64,000 nucleotides of DNA from Thysanoteuthis rhombus (lineage: Eukaryota > Mollusca > Cephalopoda > Oegopsida > Thysanoteuthidae), in contig OY735205.1 of the NCBI GenBank assembly GCA_963457665.1, positions 26,938,691 through 27,002,690 of the forward strand, in the 5' to 3' direction. Positions 23,965 through 35,126 of the stretch are shown here, in pieces. Position numbers and translations under genes: made by a program. Under the pieces are notes generated by a model. The model saw only the letters and a program-made list of their open reading frames with translations, was not told where the DNA came from and made no database searches. Position 1 is the stretch's first letter. Each line of letters opens with the position of its first letter.

Positions 23965-24050
23965 TCATGGCGGTCTAATCGCCGAGTGGTTACAACCACG
24001 ATGAATAGTATCGTTGGATCAAGTTCAAACTCCGATATATGAAGTTTTCT
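23965..24050 (+). mobile_element. tRNA-derived SINE head
   Basis: CGCCGAGTGGTTACAACC near 23981 matches the A-box region of Leu/Ser-type tRNAs. AAGTTCAAACTCC near 24023 is a B box about 30 bp later. This fits a tRNA-derived SINE. The acceptor arms do not pair as in a working tRNA. Confidence 0.6.
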
Positions 24051-24084
24051 TTCCCTCTCAAATGTTTATTCTTTCGAACTATTC

Positions 24085-25420
24085 GACACCTGAACTTCTG
24101 CAGATTTTTCAGTTTCCATAAAATAGTTTTTTCAAGTTTTAGAGAGGGTTTTCCATGCAGTTATAATGTTAAACTGGACCCTCATATTTGGCATATCCAA
24201 AATCAGCGACTCATAATTTGCCAACAGCACACATTGTACAATGGAATTTCGCAAAAATAAATCCGTTGATTTCTATGGGGTGTGCAGTGGCGCACTCAGA
24301 AAATTAGTCCGTCGGAAGAATTTTCTTAGGAATTTCTTAAAAACTTCCTCAAAACTATTAAAAGATCTATAAAATCAAAGTTTAAGTATATTTCGAAACA
24401 GAATCACCAGAGGAGGTTTTTTTCCGATTTATTGATCTGAACGTATTTACATGTGAGGGGTCAGTTCTTTGAAAAAAAGAACTGGTGGAGGTAGTGATTC
24501 TTTGTTTCAAAGCCATGACAGTGCTTAGGCCGAAAGATTATAACCTCGAAGAATTGGCATATCAAAAATCAGTAGATCACTATTTTCCTGGAGCCTATAT
24601 TTTAAGTCTGAATTTTACAATAGGTTTACAGGAGCAGAACAGGTAAAGCCTCAAAAAATGGAATTTTTAGGTTGAGTTTAAACAATTCGTTCTCTCTCAG
24701 CGCTTATGTAACTTTGGGTGTGTCTGTATTATACAAAGTACTAGATTTGCTTTCAATCAATCAAACCTTGAAACCTTCTGGATATTAGGCAGATTTGAGA
24801 ATAGAAATATTTCAAGTTTTTATAAGAGGGTTTGCTATTCATAATGTCGCTACGATGCTAAACTGCAACCTTAATTTCCATTCGTTATAAGTGATTATCG
24901 ATATGGATTTCTCCTTCTGTCAGTGCTTATGCCAGTTTGCCCAAGGTTGCAAGCTTGCCTCTGCATGTCTGCCTTGGGATGTGCGCGTTACCAATCGTTG
25001 AGAAATAAAAGAAGAAAAACAAAGGCATATTCGAAATCAGCAGATCATAATTTACCTACAACGCACACATTAGAGTCGAATTTTGTGTCCTGTGTTCGGG
25101 CTCACATGATAAAACCTAATTTTAGCACTAAAGAAATCAGTGACAGCAACAATACAACAGTGTTTAGAAACGCAATTGGTGGTCCATGTTCAGGCCCGTT
25201 GGATAGAAATTTTCTTTTAGTTTCTTGTGCTTTCAATTTACTGAAAATTTAATTTTTCTGGATATCAGTCAGTTTTGAGAAAAGATATATTTGAAGGTCT
25301 CATGGGAAGGGTTTTGCTTTACAATGTATTGATGATGCTAAACTGCACGCTCATTTTTCATCTCATAGGAGACCATGGACCTTAATCTCTCCTTCTATAC
25401 GCGCTAATACCAGTTTGGCC
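24085..25420 (+). repeat. Decayed tandem array, about 480-bp units
   Basis: The segments starting at 24781 and 25261 align column by column for over 90 bp at a 480-bp offset. Shared blocks are GATATYAGKCAG, TTTGAGAAWAGA, AGGGTTTTGC, ATGCTAAACTGCA and TTTCAT. A third, more diverged unit begins near 24092 with TTTTTTCAAGTTTTAGAGAG. A companion motif, GCATATCCAAAATCAGC (24191), recurs at 24557 and 25025. A further motif, CTCCTTCTGTCAGTGCTTAT (24909), recurs near 24679 and 25387. The array is thus three to four units of a longer repeat with indels, and no coding potential is evident. Confidence 0.7.
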
Positions 25421-25759
25421 GAGTCCTTCCAAGTATGACCCTAAACTGACAATGGAAGATGCTTTCTCACAGAAAACAATAATCTATCCTTGATCCAAAC
25501 TCAGACATATCGATGAAACATAGGCACGATTTAAATTCTGTAGTCCAATTTGACATGTAGAACCCTGACGCCGGAAGTGATCAAGTAAATTATCTATTTT
25601 CAGAAAAAATAATCTTAAGGTTATGAAAGGGGCTATGCGGTGTATGTTTTGTTTTTTGTTTTGCTTTGTTTTGTTTTTTTTAAATCTCCACAAAACGTCA
25701 TTGCCTTCCCAGTGTTGTCATGTTTAGAGATTTTCCCTAAACAGCGCCAGGTATCTCAG

Positions 25760-25804
25760 TTAATTAATATATATATAGAGAGAGAGATAGATAGATATAT
25801 ATAG
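25760..25804. repeat. (TA)(GA)(GATA) microsatellite
   Basis: A short TA, GA and GATA run that directly precedes SINE-like copy 2. Confidence 0.9.
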
Positions 25805-26090
25805 TGTCATCCAAAGACAGCTGTTTCGATGTATTATACCTCTTCAGTGTGGCTATAGACTTTTATTCAATCTAGTACCGCGAGGTAGAATTGAAACCCT
25901 CACACCAGACCCGGAGGTCGATATCCAACCTCTGGACTACGGAACTGAGTGGTAAGTAAAGCTGAATTTAAGCGATATATTCATTTACATAGAAACTCCT
26001 CATCAACCTGAGTGCTCAATTGTTATAGAAGAGCATTGCATAAGCTTACAGCGGATGAGTTACCTCACTTAAAGAGTGCTTAATCCTAAA
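25804..26090 (-). mobile_element. SINE-like repeat next to TA repeats, copy 2
   Basis: On the minus strand the centre carries a near-perfect tRNA promoter. TAGTCCAGAGGTTGGATATC (A box, at about 25925-25944) is followed by GACCTCCGGGTC, a 4-bp stem resembling an anticodon arm, and then GGGTTTCAATTCTACC (B box, about 25885-25900). Sequence on both sides is shared with copy 1 at 19413-19682, so the repeat is larger than the tRNA-like part. This fits a tRNA-derived SINE or a composite repeat with a pol III promoter. Confidence 0.75.
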
Positions 26091-26099
26091 TAGAAAGAG

Positions 26100-26480
26100 A
26101 GAGGGGGGGGGTTAAATTTTATCAAGAATATCGGACCTTTGTGCTCAAATATGCAAATTAAAATGTAACAAATCGATAAATATAAACATTTCGTGTCTCA
26201 AACACTGGAACAACCGCAAAATCAAAACCAAATACGTCAATATTTACTGCTTTATTTGAAACAGTCCACCAAAACTATCACTGTGTTAGTCGATATAGAT
26301 TAAAGACTTTCTTAAGTGTGACTGGTAATCCATACATGTAGTATACAAAGATATACCCGCATGGAGCTAAAAGGCTGAAAATCTAAGCAATTACTCTTTA
26401 TTTTGTCTAGGAAGAAAACCTTTCACGTCGTTATAAGATCGATTCTTAATTTTATTTCCTCAAAACTCACAAATTCACAG
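26100..26480. other. Unassigned AT-rich DNA
   Basis: A short G run at about 26103-26111, otherwise nothing recognisable. Confidence 0.35.
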
Positions 26481-26489
26481 AAGGTTTGA

Positions 26490-26612
26490 GGATCTAATCC
26501 ACTGAAAGCACATGGGATGAAAAGAAAAAAATTGGAATTTTTTCTTTTTTGAGAAATTGGGGTTTGAACTGCCGAATCCATTTTCTCTGCTTTTAACCAT
26601 CGGGTAATTCCA
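26490..26612 (-). mobile_element. tRNA-derived SINE head, minus strand
   Basis: On the minus strand from about 26610, TACCCGATGGTTAAAAGC is an A-box region and AGTTCAAACCCC (26564-26575) a B box, with about 35 bp between them. The sequence after the B box is A-rich, in keeping with a SINE body. It is the cleanest tRNA-like head in the window besides copy 2 at 25.9 kb. Confidence 0.7.
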
Positions 26613-26619
26613 CTGATGT

Positions 26620-27648
26620 TTTCTTAGAAATAAATGAATCTTCAAATAGAAGCTAATGATTCTCCACTCTTCCTAAATTGGTGCTAAATGTGTGGGGGAT
26701 TAGCAGTCTAAGTTTATGCTAAATTGGTTTCTTTGCTTGTTTTTGATAGCATTCACGCTTGTTTTTTTATTTGTTTTTGTTTTGTTTTTTTTTGTTTTTT
26801 TAATTCTGACTCTTTCAGTTTTTCTTGGACGACTAACCACGCCTGTTTTTTTTTGTTTTTTTTTTTTAATTATTGTCAAGAATTGACCAACAGATTAATA
26901 TTTACTTATTCTAACATTTTATTTGCTAATTTATTTTTTCTGTGTACAATGCAGATTACTGATATATTTTTGTTTACATGAGAAACGAGAAAATGCTTTT
27001 AGAGGCTTTTAATAGCAACTGAAAAGTTTAAACAAGCTATTTTGGAGCAGTTGCATCAGAATATGAACAACTGAAACAAAATGGCCGTTGACAAAAGGCG
27101 GGAGAATGGTGCAAAGGGCGCGCCGCATAGCAAATAAATCTTTCATTGACAATAAGATAGATGGAGGAAGAGAAATGAAAGTGGCAGAATACTTAGTTCA
27201 CGGGGTTTTGAAATTGATTTTTTTAATATAGAAAAATATATTATTCCTGTTTTTCACATATCCTGGAGTTCTTGCAGAGATGGGTGGTCGAGTAAAAAAT
27301 CTCAGCAGTTGAAAATATAGTCTTACCGGTTGTCTTGGATCGGGTGATAAAGACTGTTCTTTGCTCAAACAAAAATCTAATTTCGAAATAGATTCTTGAG
27401 ATATTAGCAATTTCTTTTCTTTTTCTTTTTCTGAACGTAGAATTCAAAATATCCATCTTGTCTTGTTAAGTGCATGATAACATCAGTGATTGCAGAGCAT
27501 GGAACTAAATAAGGCTCATTGTTGTCTTAAATTTTTGTCATTTTATTATTTTTTTTCCACACATTCAATATTGTATGGATATCCATATTTATGGTTATGA
27601 AAGAGTAAGAATATGTATGTGTTTCGACCGTAGAAAGGATACAAGAAT
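26620..27648. other. Unassigned DNA, partly T-rich
   Basis: Poly-T/TTTG runs at 26760-26870 explain a Phe-rich open frame there. A small GC-richer patch with GGGCGCGCCGC lies near 27116. Overlapping minus frames at 27198-27456 are unrecognised. Confidence 0.35.
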
Positions 27649-27768
27649 CTGTGTATGTGTGTGTGGGTTGTGTCCGTGTATATGTGTGTGTGGGGGGGGG
27701 TTGTGTCCGTGTATGTGTGTGTGTGTGCACGTGTGTGTGTGTGTGCGCGCGTGCGTGTGTGTGAGTGC
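27649..27768. repeat. (TG)n-rich array with minisatellite structure
   Basis: TG/TGTATG runs include a repeated block GGTTGTGTCCGTGTATGTGTG (27667 and 27702). Thr/His-rich minus frames over it are artefacts. Confidence 0.9.
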
Positions 27769-27907
27769 ATAAGTATGAATAAAGGCATGAAGCTAAAAAT
27801 TCAAATATGATATGGAATATAGATTCAGATTGATATATATAAAACACACAGGAGAGATAAATATTGGGTGGCAAATGTATATATTCTAAAACAATGGGTA
27901 CTTTTTT

Positions 27908-27910
<3 letters not shown>

Positions 27911-27972
<62 letters not shown>
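27911..27972. repeat. (TA)16(TG)16 microsatellite
   Basis: TA from 27911 to 27942 passes directly into TG to 27972. Confidence 0.97.
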
Positions 27973-27974
<2 letters not shown>

Positions 27975-28374
27975 GTGTAGTGAATGCAAAAAGTATCCTT
28001 TTTTTTACAAGAGATTTATCCTAACATACTCGTACACCATAAGGATATACGAAATTTGAATCGAAGATCAATATCAATACAGCAAAGACTAAAATCTTCT
28101 TGAAAATTAAAAAAGGTTGACCGATGACAAGTCAAATATTCCGATGAAATGATGTTTAATTTCTTAATGTATTTTTAAAGGGTAAGTATCGATTGATTCG
28201 TTATAATCAGAACTTTCGTAACCGGTACAGCTGATGTCAACATTCATTCGTGGTTCAATCATCAATTACCAGATTAAGATATTAGAACTGTAACCGGGCC
28301 CAAAACATAAGAGTTGCCACAAGACCCATAGCTGCATAGCTTCACCGTAACGTTTAGATATATGAAAATCTCAA

Positions 28375-28960
28375 GTCAAGTGAAAACTCCTATTTCCACA
28401 GTCAGAGATATAATACGCTGATTCAAGTCTGATTCTTGAGCCCAAAGTTTGCCTTTATCTATACGCCCCTCCAAAAGGTTGGTCTGTGTCGCTAAGAATA
28501 TTGTTTGGAATGTACTGATAATACCAGGAACAACACGAAGGGAAACTCAGAAAGATTTGGAGGACGTAAAAACAGAAGTGAACAAAATCATAATCAGACA
28601 AATGCTTCACAATGAAGGCTGTTATTCTCAAAAACTTAGGAAAGACTCAACGGTTGGATCAAAACAAGTTGAGGATCATTCAACAGGAAGATACTTCGAA
28701 AATTTTATGCTCTTTCTGGAATTCTGGTATGTGATCAGATGAAATCAAAAATAGAATTATTCGGTGGAAATACCATGGAGCTATGTATGAAAAAAACCCC
28801 AAAAAACTATGGGTACCAACCAAAGAACACAATCCCAATAAAAAGTTTAATAGAGGTAGCCTAATTGTATAGGGTTGTCATTATTCAAAGGGGGGCTGAA
28901 AACTTCTATGAAGGGATTATAGATGAATCTACATGTCTACAGGCTATGGAGTGGCAACAG
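28375..28960 (+). pseudogene. Tc1-type transposase relic
   Basis: PISTVRDII near 28390 matches the helix-turn-helix of Tc1 transposases (PLSTVKSVI-like). RPSKRL follows (GRPSKL-like), then RETQKDLEDVKTEVN and IIRQMLHNEGCYSQKLRK, the start of the catalytic part. After a stop near 28740, further short frames read NYSVEIPW and KKPQKTMG, corresponding to the region around the first catalytic Asp (the family's DETKIELFG and VWRKPGT). The TA-specific cut-and-paste enzyme is broken by several stops, and the later DDE blocks are not recognisable. Terminal inverted repeats were not found by eye. Confidence 0.75.
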
Positions 28961-29474
28961 TAATTGCCTGCCAAAGCTTTGAAGTTATTAAGACGTGTGA
29001 TATGGAAATAATCCTGAGCGTATAGCTGAGGCGGCAACTGGATAGTTCCAGAAGAGAAATATTGAAGTTATAAACGTACTCAGTTTCTTGACTATGATTC
29101 CATAGATAATTATTTGCTGTAAGCATAAGTCCAATAGAGGAGCTCTTCCCCCCAAAAAATTTACGATCTGGAAGTATTTGATCTACAAAGATGGGTTAAA
29201 AATAACTACTGGAACAAGCAAACACTCATATTTATGAAATTGGGAGCTTGTCATTGATTGTTAAGATTTCACGACCAAACATTGTATCCGATATTTTTTG
29301 ATTTGCTTATCTCTGTTTTTCTCTTGAGTTTCCATTGGTAAACACTTTTATGTCTTTTTCATTTTTATATATTCTGCATAATTATTGTTCTTCAGTCCAC
29401 ATTTCACCAACTTTGAAATTGTATGTTAAATGAGCTTTTTGCAATGTATTGGATGTATTTTACACCCACTTTTC
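28961..29474. other. Unassigned AT-rich DNA, possible Tc1 flank
   Basis: No clear transposase motif remains here. The downstream third of the Tc1 copy may be buried in this stretch. Confidence 0.35.
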
Positions 29475-29517
29475 AGAGAGAGAGAGAGGGGGGAGGGCTG
29501 ACAGACAGAGACAAAGA

Positions 29518-29611
<94 letters not shown>

Positions 29612-29760
29612 TAGAGAGAGGGAGAGAGAGATATATAGATGAATAGAAAGACAGAAAAGAGGTATAAAGATATAGACTATGTACATAGGAAGAGAGAGAC
29701 AAAAAGAGGGAGAGCTAGAGAGAGAAAGAAAGAAGGAGAGTGAGAAAAATAGAGATAGAA

Positions 29761-29811
<51 letters not shown>

Positions 29812-29827
29812 TGCATGCATGCATGCA

Positions 29828-29861
<34 letters not shown>

Positions 29862-29914
29862 CGTACATACATATATATACACGCATGCATACATACATAC
29901 ATACATACATACAT
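29475..29914. repeat. Composite microsatellite (GA)(TA)(GA)(TA)(GCAT)(ACAT)
   Basis: Order along the plus strand: GA-rich (29475-29520), TA (29520-29566), GA (29566-29640), degenerate GA (to about 29760), TA (29766-29808), GCAT (29808-29828), ACAT/ACGT (to 29914). The frames of up to 237 codons here, including the longest in the window, are translated repeats. Confidence 0.97.
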
Positions 29915-29999
29915 GAAACAAGGTGTAAAGATACAGACAACGTACAGGAAGGTATAGATTGCAACGAAGATAATGAATCTAGAAAAGTTGCTTGAACTT

Positions 30000-30430
30000 G
30001 GCCGATTCGGCGTAGCGAGACCCTTTTCTTCTTTTAAACCATACATTTTACTTACATTTTCCCGGGAAAGAAAAAGGTTTGGAATCACCACGCTCTTTTG
30101 ATCACGCTTGATCGTTAAATTGCACGTGGGAACATGCAAGGCTGGATCAGATCGTTTGTGTGTTTGCTGACAATCTCTCAGATTTTTCTATCTGCATGTA
30201 ACGTCTTTCGGTGTAAGTGGGTAAAAATGTATTTTTATGCGTCCGGGAATTTACACGCGAATGCGTATATAATTATGAGTTTTATTCTATTTCCAGTCGT
30301 GTACATGTTTTTTATGTTTTTTACTTTGTGCGTGTGTGTTTGTCTCGACCTGTTATTTCGCGTGGAGGGAGGTGTATCCGTGCAGTAACGAAAACGTGCG
30401 TGCCTACATGACTTCTTTTCATTTCTTTTA
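30000..30430. other. CpG-richer unassigned segment
   Basis: CpG is more frequent here than in the flanks (GATTCGGCGTAGCGAG, CGTCCGGGAATT, CGCGAATGCG). An E-box CACGTG lies at 30123 and a GTAAGT donor-like site near 30214. Overlapping frames of 64-89 codons occur on both strands. No family is recognised. It could be an exon, a regulatory element or a young repeat. Confidence 0.3.
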
Positions 30431-31110
30431 ACATCGACGGGTTTTGTGGAAGAACACAAATAATTAAAAAAATATATATATACATAAAAAAACAAGCAAA
30501 ACAAAAAAAGTGGAGGGGGGCAACAAAAACTACGCAGATCCTTTGCTGATGCCAGTTATTACGTCAGAGGTCATTATGCCAATTTAGGAAAAGAGCTAAC
30601 GGAGGGGGCTGCACCCGAAAAAATATTTCTCGTTAATGGAGAGCAAATAACCAAGCAAAACCGACGATTGTAATTACATTCAGTGACGGGTACAAAAAAA
30701 AACTAAAAAAACTAAATGATATTTTTTGAGCAAAAGACAACACAAATAACCTGATATGTGCGTGAGTTTTCAAATAGCTGGTTTTATACATGTGTATTTA
30801 AAATGGCTTTGGCTATTAATGTATGGTTACAAAGGAGGTTGTTTATGAGAGTGGTTGAGTGAATATACACAAATAAACCTGAAAACTGTTTCTAAGCGAA
30901 GTTAAACGATGAGGAAGTTGGCGTTGGAAGATTATACTTCTCAAATCTCTCAAGTGGGAAGGGCCACTCTGCCTTGGAAATCAGCATGGATTATTCAACG
31001 TTTTGTCCTGCCTTAAATACTCATCCCCGTCGAAGGAAATACGCCACACCCATTGGCGTAAAATATTCTTTGGGTTTATCAATATCTATATCTATGTTGA
31101 TATCTATCTA
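30431..31110. other. Unassigned AT-rich DNA
   Basis: No supported gene. The right edge may already belong to the 5' part of the RTE copy that follows. Confidence 0.35.
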
Positions 31111-31114
31111 TTTC

Positions 31115-33005
31115 AAACTAGAATTGAAGAACAGATTTAAAATACTTACCGATGAAAACGACACCAACATCAACGAACTCCACAGCAAAATAACAACCTC
31201 TCTGATAGAAGTTGCCACTATGTTCAAACCAAGGGGCACACAGACCCTTACTAAAATCTCAGACGAAACCAGGAAACTGAAACCACCGCCAACAACAAAA
31301 GAAAAATAGAGGAGACCGAAGTAAACAAAACAATCAGAAAGAAACTAAGAGAAGACAAAAGAAGGTATACGACAGCAATCATCGAAACCACACTCGAAAA
31401 ACGCTGGGGCTTTAAAGCAATAAACATAGGACAGAAAAAATAACTAGCATATTCAAAGAAAACGGAGACATAACAACAGACTGAGATAGAATTGTCCATC
31501 ATACCCAAGAATTCTACTGAGAACTTTACTCTTCATGAGATCGGCAGCAAAAAAATGAACAAGATACCTAAGAAGCAGACAATCAGCACGAGTACTTCCC
31601 AGATGTTACAACATGGGAGGTTAAACAAGCCATCAAACAAACTAAAAAAAGGGAAAAACCCTGGATCAGATAACATCACCATCGATCTACTCAAAAAAGC
31701 TGGTAAGATCGTCGACCAAAAACTAGCTATTGTATTCACCTTATGTTTGAAACAGAGTAAAGTCCTGATAGACTGGAACACAGGAATCAAAATGCTTCTA
31801 CATAAAAATAGGAAACCCCGAAGACCTCAACAATTACAGACCTATAAGCCTACTCAACTGCAACAATAAACTTTTCTCAAAAATTATCACCAACCAGATC
31901 ACTAAAACACTAGATAAAAACCAACCGCACGAGCAGGCTGGATTTAGAAGAAACTGCTTGGCCATGGATGATCTCTGTTCAATAAATCAGCTGAAAAAGA
32001 AAGCAGCCAAATGCAAAATGCCACTTGCTGCAGCATTTATAGACTTCAAGAAGACATTTGACCCTGTATAAATCTGCATGGCCATGAAGGCCTTACTCTA
32101 CAAGGTGTAGACCCTCTATACGTCAAAGTTCTACAACATATATACAATCACAACAACTCCTTTTTCAAACTGCATAAGGACTATTGACCTTTCCAACTCC
32201 AAAAAAGAGTAAGACAAGGTGATACCAGCTCACCCAAACTCTTCACAGCTTGCCTCGAGATGATCTTCCGAAACTTGGACAGGGAGAATGGAGGAATCAA
32301 AATAGACGGCAAATATCTGAGCAACCTAAGATTTGCGAACAACATCGTCCTTTACGCAGAGAACCTACACGACCTCCAACTAATGCTAGATGAACTAAAC
32401 AAAAAAAGCCAAAGAGTTGGCCTTGACAAGAAATTCAGCCAAAAACAAATCATGTGCAACGATCACATCAAGAATAAGTACATAACTGCCGAAACCGAAG
32501 ATGCAAAACTTGGAAAAGTAGACCACAACATCTACATCTATGAAACCCACGAGAGAGGATGAGATCAAGCAAATAATCAACCTTCAAAAACAAGACGATC
32601 CCAATAATCCTAAAAAGAAGAGTATACAACCAATGCATTCTCCCAATTGTCACGTGTGGAGCTGAAACATGGAACCTATCCAAGAGGCAAACTGAGAAAC
32701 ATTGCAACGCACACATGAGAGAATCATGCTCAACTTCACACGGAGAGATCATAAGACAGCATAGTATATCAAAAAAGATAACAGGAGTCCGAGACATCAT
32801 AGAAACTATAAGAAAACTTAAATAGCAATGGGTAGGCCATGCAGCTAGAATGATAGACAATCGATGAAGATCGTGACTCCCCAGAGATCACAAGCGAAAG
32901 TGAGATCGACAGAATGCAAGATGGAGAGATGAACTAGATAAATTCAGAAAATACTGGCTCTGCGACGCCCACGATAGAGAAGTGTGGCGTATCCTTTTTT
33001 ATCTT
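31115..33005 (+). mobile_element. RTE-type LINE, longest copy, degenerate
   Basis: An almost 1.9-kb run of frames corresponds in order to the reverse-transcriptase part of an RTE-type LINE. It starts with LELKNRFKILTDE (about 31118), then LEKRWGFKAI, GKNPGSDNITIDLLKKAG (31651-31704), LCLKQSKVLIDWNTGIKMLL, AFIDFKKTFDPV (about 32034), RFANNIVLY (32329-32355) and a C-terminal NFTRRDHKTA-like block at about 32734. The 3' end (AGAAAATACTGGCTCTGCGA to CACGATAGAGAAG) matches the other copies. The protein would copy LINE RNA into DNA at a nicked target. This copy is dead. Stops and frameshifts are frequent, and the catalytic FADD motif reads FANN. The endonuclease half is missing, so it is 5'-truncated. 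Frames at 31492-31869 and 32260-32562 are its remnants, and the minus frames are shadows. Confidence 0.92.
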
Positions 33006-34450
33006 GTCTTGAATAATGTTTAATCGACCAGTAAGGACCAATGCATTTTTGTTCTTCAAGCCGTATGTTCTTTTATTATTGAATAGAAGAAAAAAGAGAA
33101 TTTGGAGATGGAACATGGATTGGAATGAACATGTATCCTAAGAATCAAGTATTGACTTGGAACGCACACGTATACACCTATTTGATTGAAAAGTTCCGAA
33201 CTCCGTTTCCTTTACATTTTTAAGGAAATCTTAGAAGTGTCTTTGAGGATTACCAAACTTTTCATTGCCTGCACAATCTATCAAGTATAGAATGTAGTTT
33301 ACAAGTCTCGAAAAAATTCAGATGCTAGAAAAGCTCGAAAGTTGGAAGATTTTGTTCGGCTATTTCTGGCCTTGCACCGGTCAGCGTTTAAGCTATTGTC
33401 TTTCACTTTTGTTTAACACAGACAATTTAATTTGAAGACAATACTAAACATTTACTGGCAAAAAAAACATTTTCCTCGAGTAAATATTTGAATAAAATCC
33501 TACTGAATGAATTTATATACACTAGAAAAATAAAACATTTTTCACTTCTTTCTTCTTGAGATTATTAAACTACATATGCAACGAACGTTTACATACTGGA
33601 TCAATTGTATAAGAAACCATAAACCAAAACTGTCACCAAAACTGACAAAATAGGTTTATTTAGATTCCAAACTGGCCTGTCTTGGCTGGCTTAGTACTAA
33701 TGAATCATGTGTACAGGCCACACTAGGGGAGCTAAAGGGCCGAGAATAAAAAAAGTCTATTTATTATAACGTCCAGGAAATCATTTTTGCTTTGGCCCCC
33801 TTCATCTTAAGAGTTTTTCACTAGTTTCTGTCAAGATTTTCCTTGAAAATCCAAACATCTTAGTAATCCAACTAAAGGTAAGAGAAGTAACTTATTCATT
33901 GATTACACCCCTATTGCATTTTTTTAAACCCCAATGCGTCATGCTGTCAAAAGACAATGGTCAACATGATGGTTTCTTCTGAGTGACCAACCACACTTGA
34001 CTTCTATATCCATTGTACTGGGTTGATGAACGATTTGCTACCACTTTCTTTTGCACGCGCATAGGGAATATTCACGAGTATCTTTGAAGTTTATTCAGCT
34101 GTTCATTGCTACTGCGTGTATAGATATCAATTGATTGTGGAAAATTGATAATCATAACATCCGCTGATGAAAAATCATGGCTGAATACAAAGCGTAGAAC
34201 GGTTGTATTACTCCATTATTGCGCCAAACAGATCAAACAGTATCGAATCCTCAGAGGGCAACTTCAAGAGACGTACAATCTAGAAAGAGAGCCGTGGAAG
34301 CGAGATACACTTTGTAAAAACGGGAATATCACTGGACTTTCATCACACTGCGACGACAGGGTTAACACGATATATGAGAAAAAATGTCTTGTTTATTGTG
34401 TTGACCGAGAAAGAATCCTTTTTCTAAAACTTGAAACGATAGTGAAGCGA
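33006..34450. other. Unassigned AT-rich DNA
   Basis: Nothing named. The frame at 34145-34462 has no ATG start and no recognisable domain. Confidence 0.35.
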
Positions 34451-34690
34451 AAAGTAATATGAGTGGATTATAAGTTTAATCCCCGGGTTGGATGTTGCTC
34501 TGTTGCTCACTTCCTCTCCTCTAAAGTCTTTGGGCTGGTCTTCCCAAATGGATAATGCTGACTCTTTATTTTTTGAGTTAATGTTGCTTGGGTCCCCAAA
34601 CCACGCCAGCACCCAAGGTGATAATCTTATAAAGGCTTTGTAGAAAGCAACACTGATGCTTTTGAAACAATTATTGTATGCACTCATCTA
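34450..34690. repeat. Possible SINE-like repeat
   Basis: GGATTATAAGTTTAATCCCC near 34466 reads as a B-box-like block on the minus strand, with GC-richer sequence on its right. No convincing A box was placed, so this is weak. The 87-codon minus frame is probably accidental. Confidence 0.3.
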
Positions 34691-35021
34691 GCCGTATCAA
34701 TAAGTTAACGACCGCATTTTGAAAAAAAGCATTTTTACACGACAAATATTCAATTTTCAAAGTAATTTCTCTCTTTATCTATAGCTGTTTATTAATTACT
34801 CGACCAAAAATCATACAGTGGATAATTCTGATAAAAAATCAGCTAATGATTACATATCAGTCTCTGGACATTGATCAATTGTTGAATATATACATGTGTA
34901 TAGGTTTTACATAACCATCAACTGCTCTACCAAGCTGAAGCTGGAAATGACGCTGAATAACTATGGAAATAAACAGCTCCATATATTTACAACACACACC
35001 GGCTCGGTCTCAACTTTTTAT

Positions 35022-35026
<5 letters not shown>

Positions 35027-35079
<53 letters not shown>

Positions 35080-35080
35080 C

Positions 35081-35122
<42 letters not shown>

Positions 35123-35126
35123 GTTA
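35027..35126. repeat. (TA)n and (TGAT)n microsatellites
   Basis: TA from 35027 to 35077 is followed by about nine TGAT/TGGT units to about 35126. Confidence 0.96.

Noticed and set aside
29426-30139. 237-codon minus-strand open frame, the longest in the window
   Set aside because: It is translated microsatellite (poly IY, SL, CMYV). Dinucleotide and tetranucleotide repeats lack stops in some frames.
31251-32860. Minus-strand frames of 85, 85, 61 and 130 codons
   Set aside because: They are antisense to the 31-33 kb RTE copy, whose plus-strand frames carry the RT motifs.
34145-34462. 105-codon plus frame
   Set aside because: It begins at a TTG, contains no ATG and has no recognisable family.
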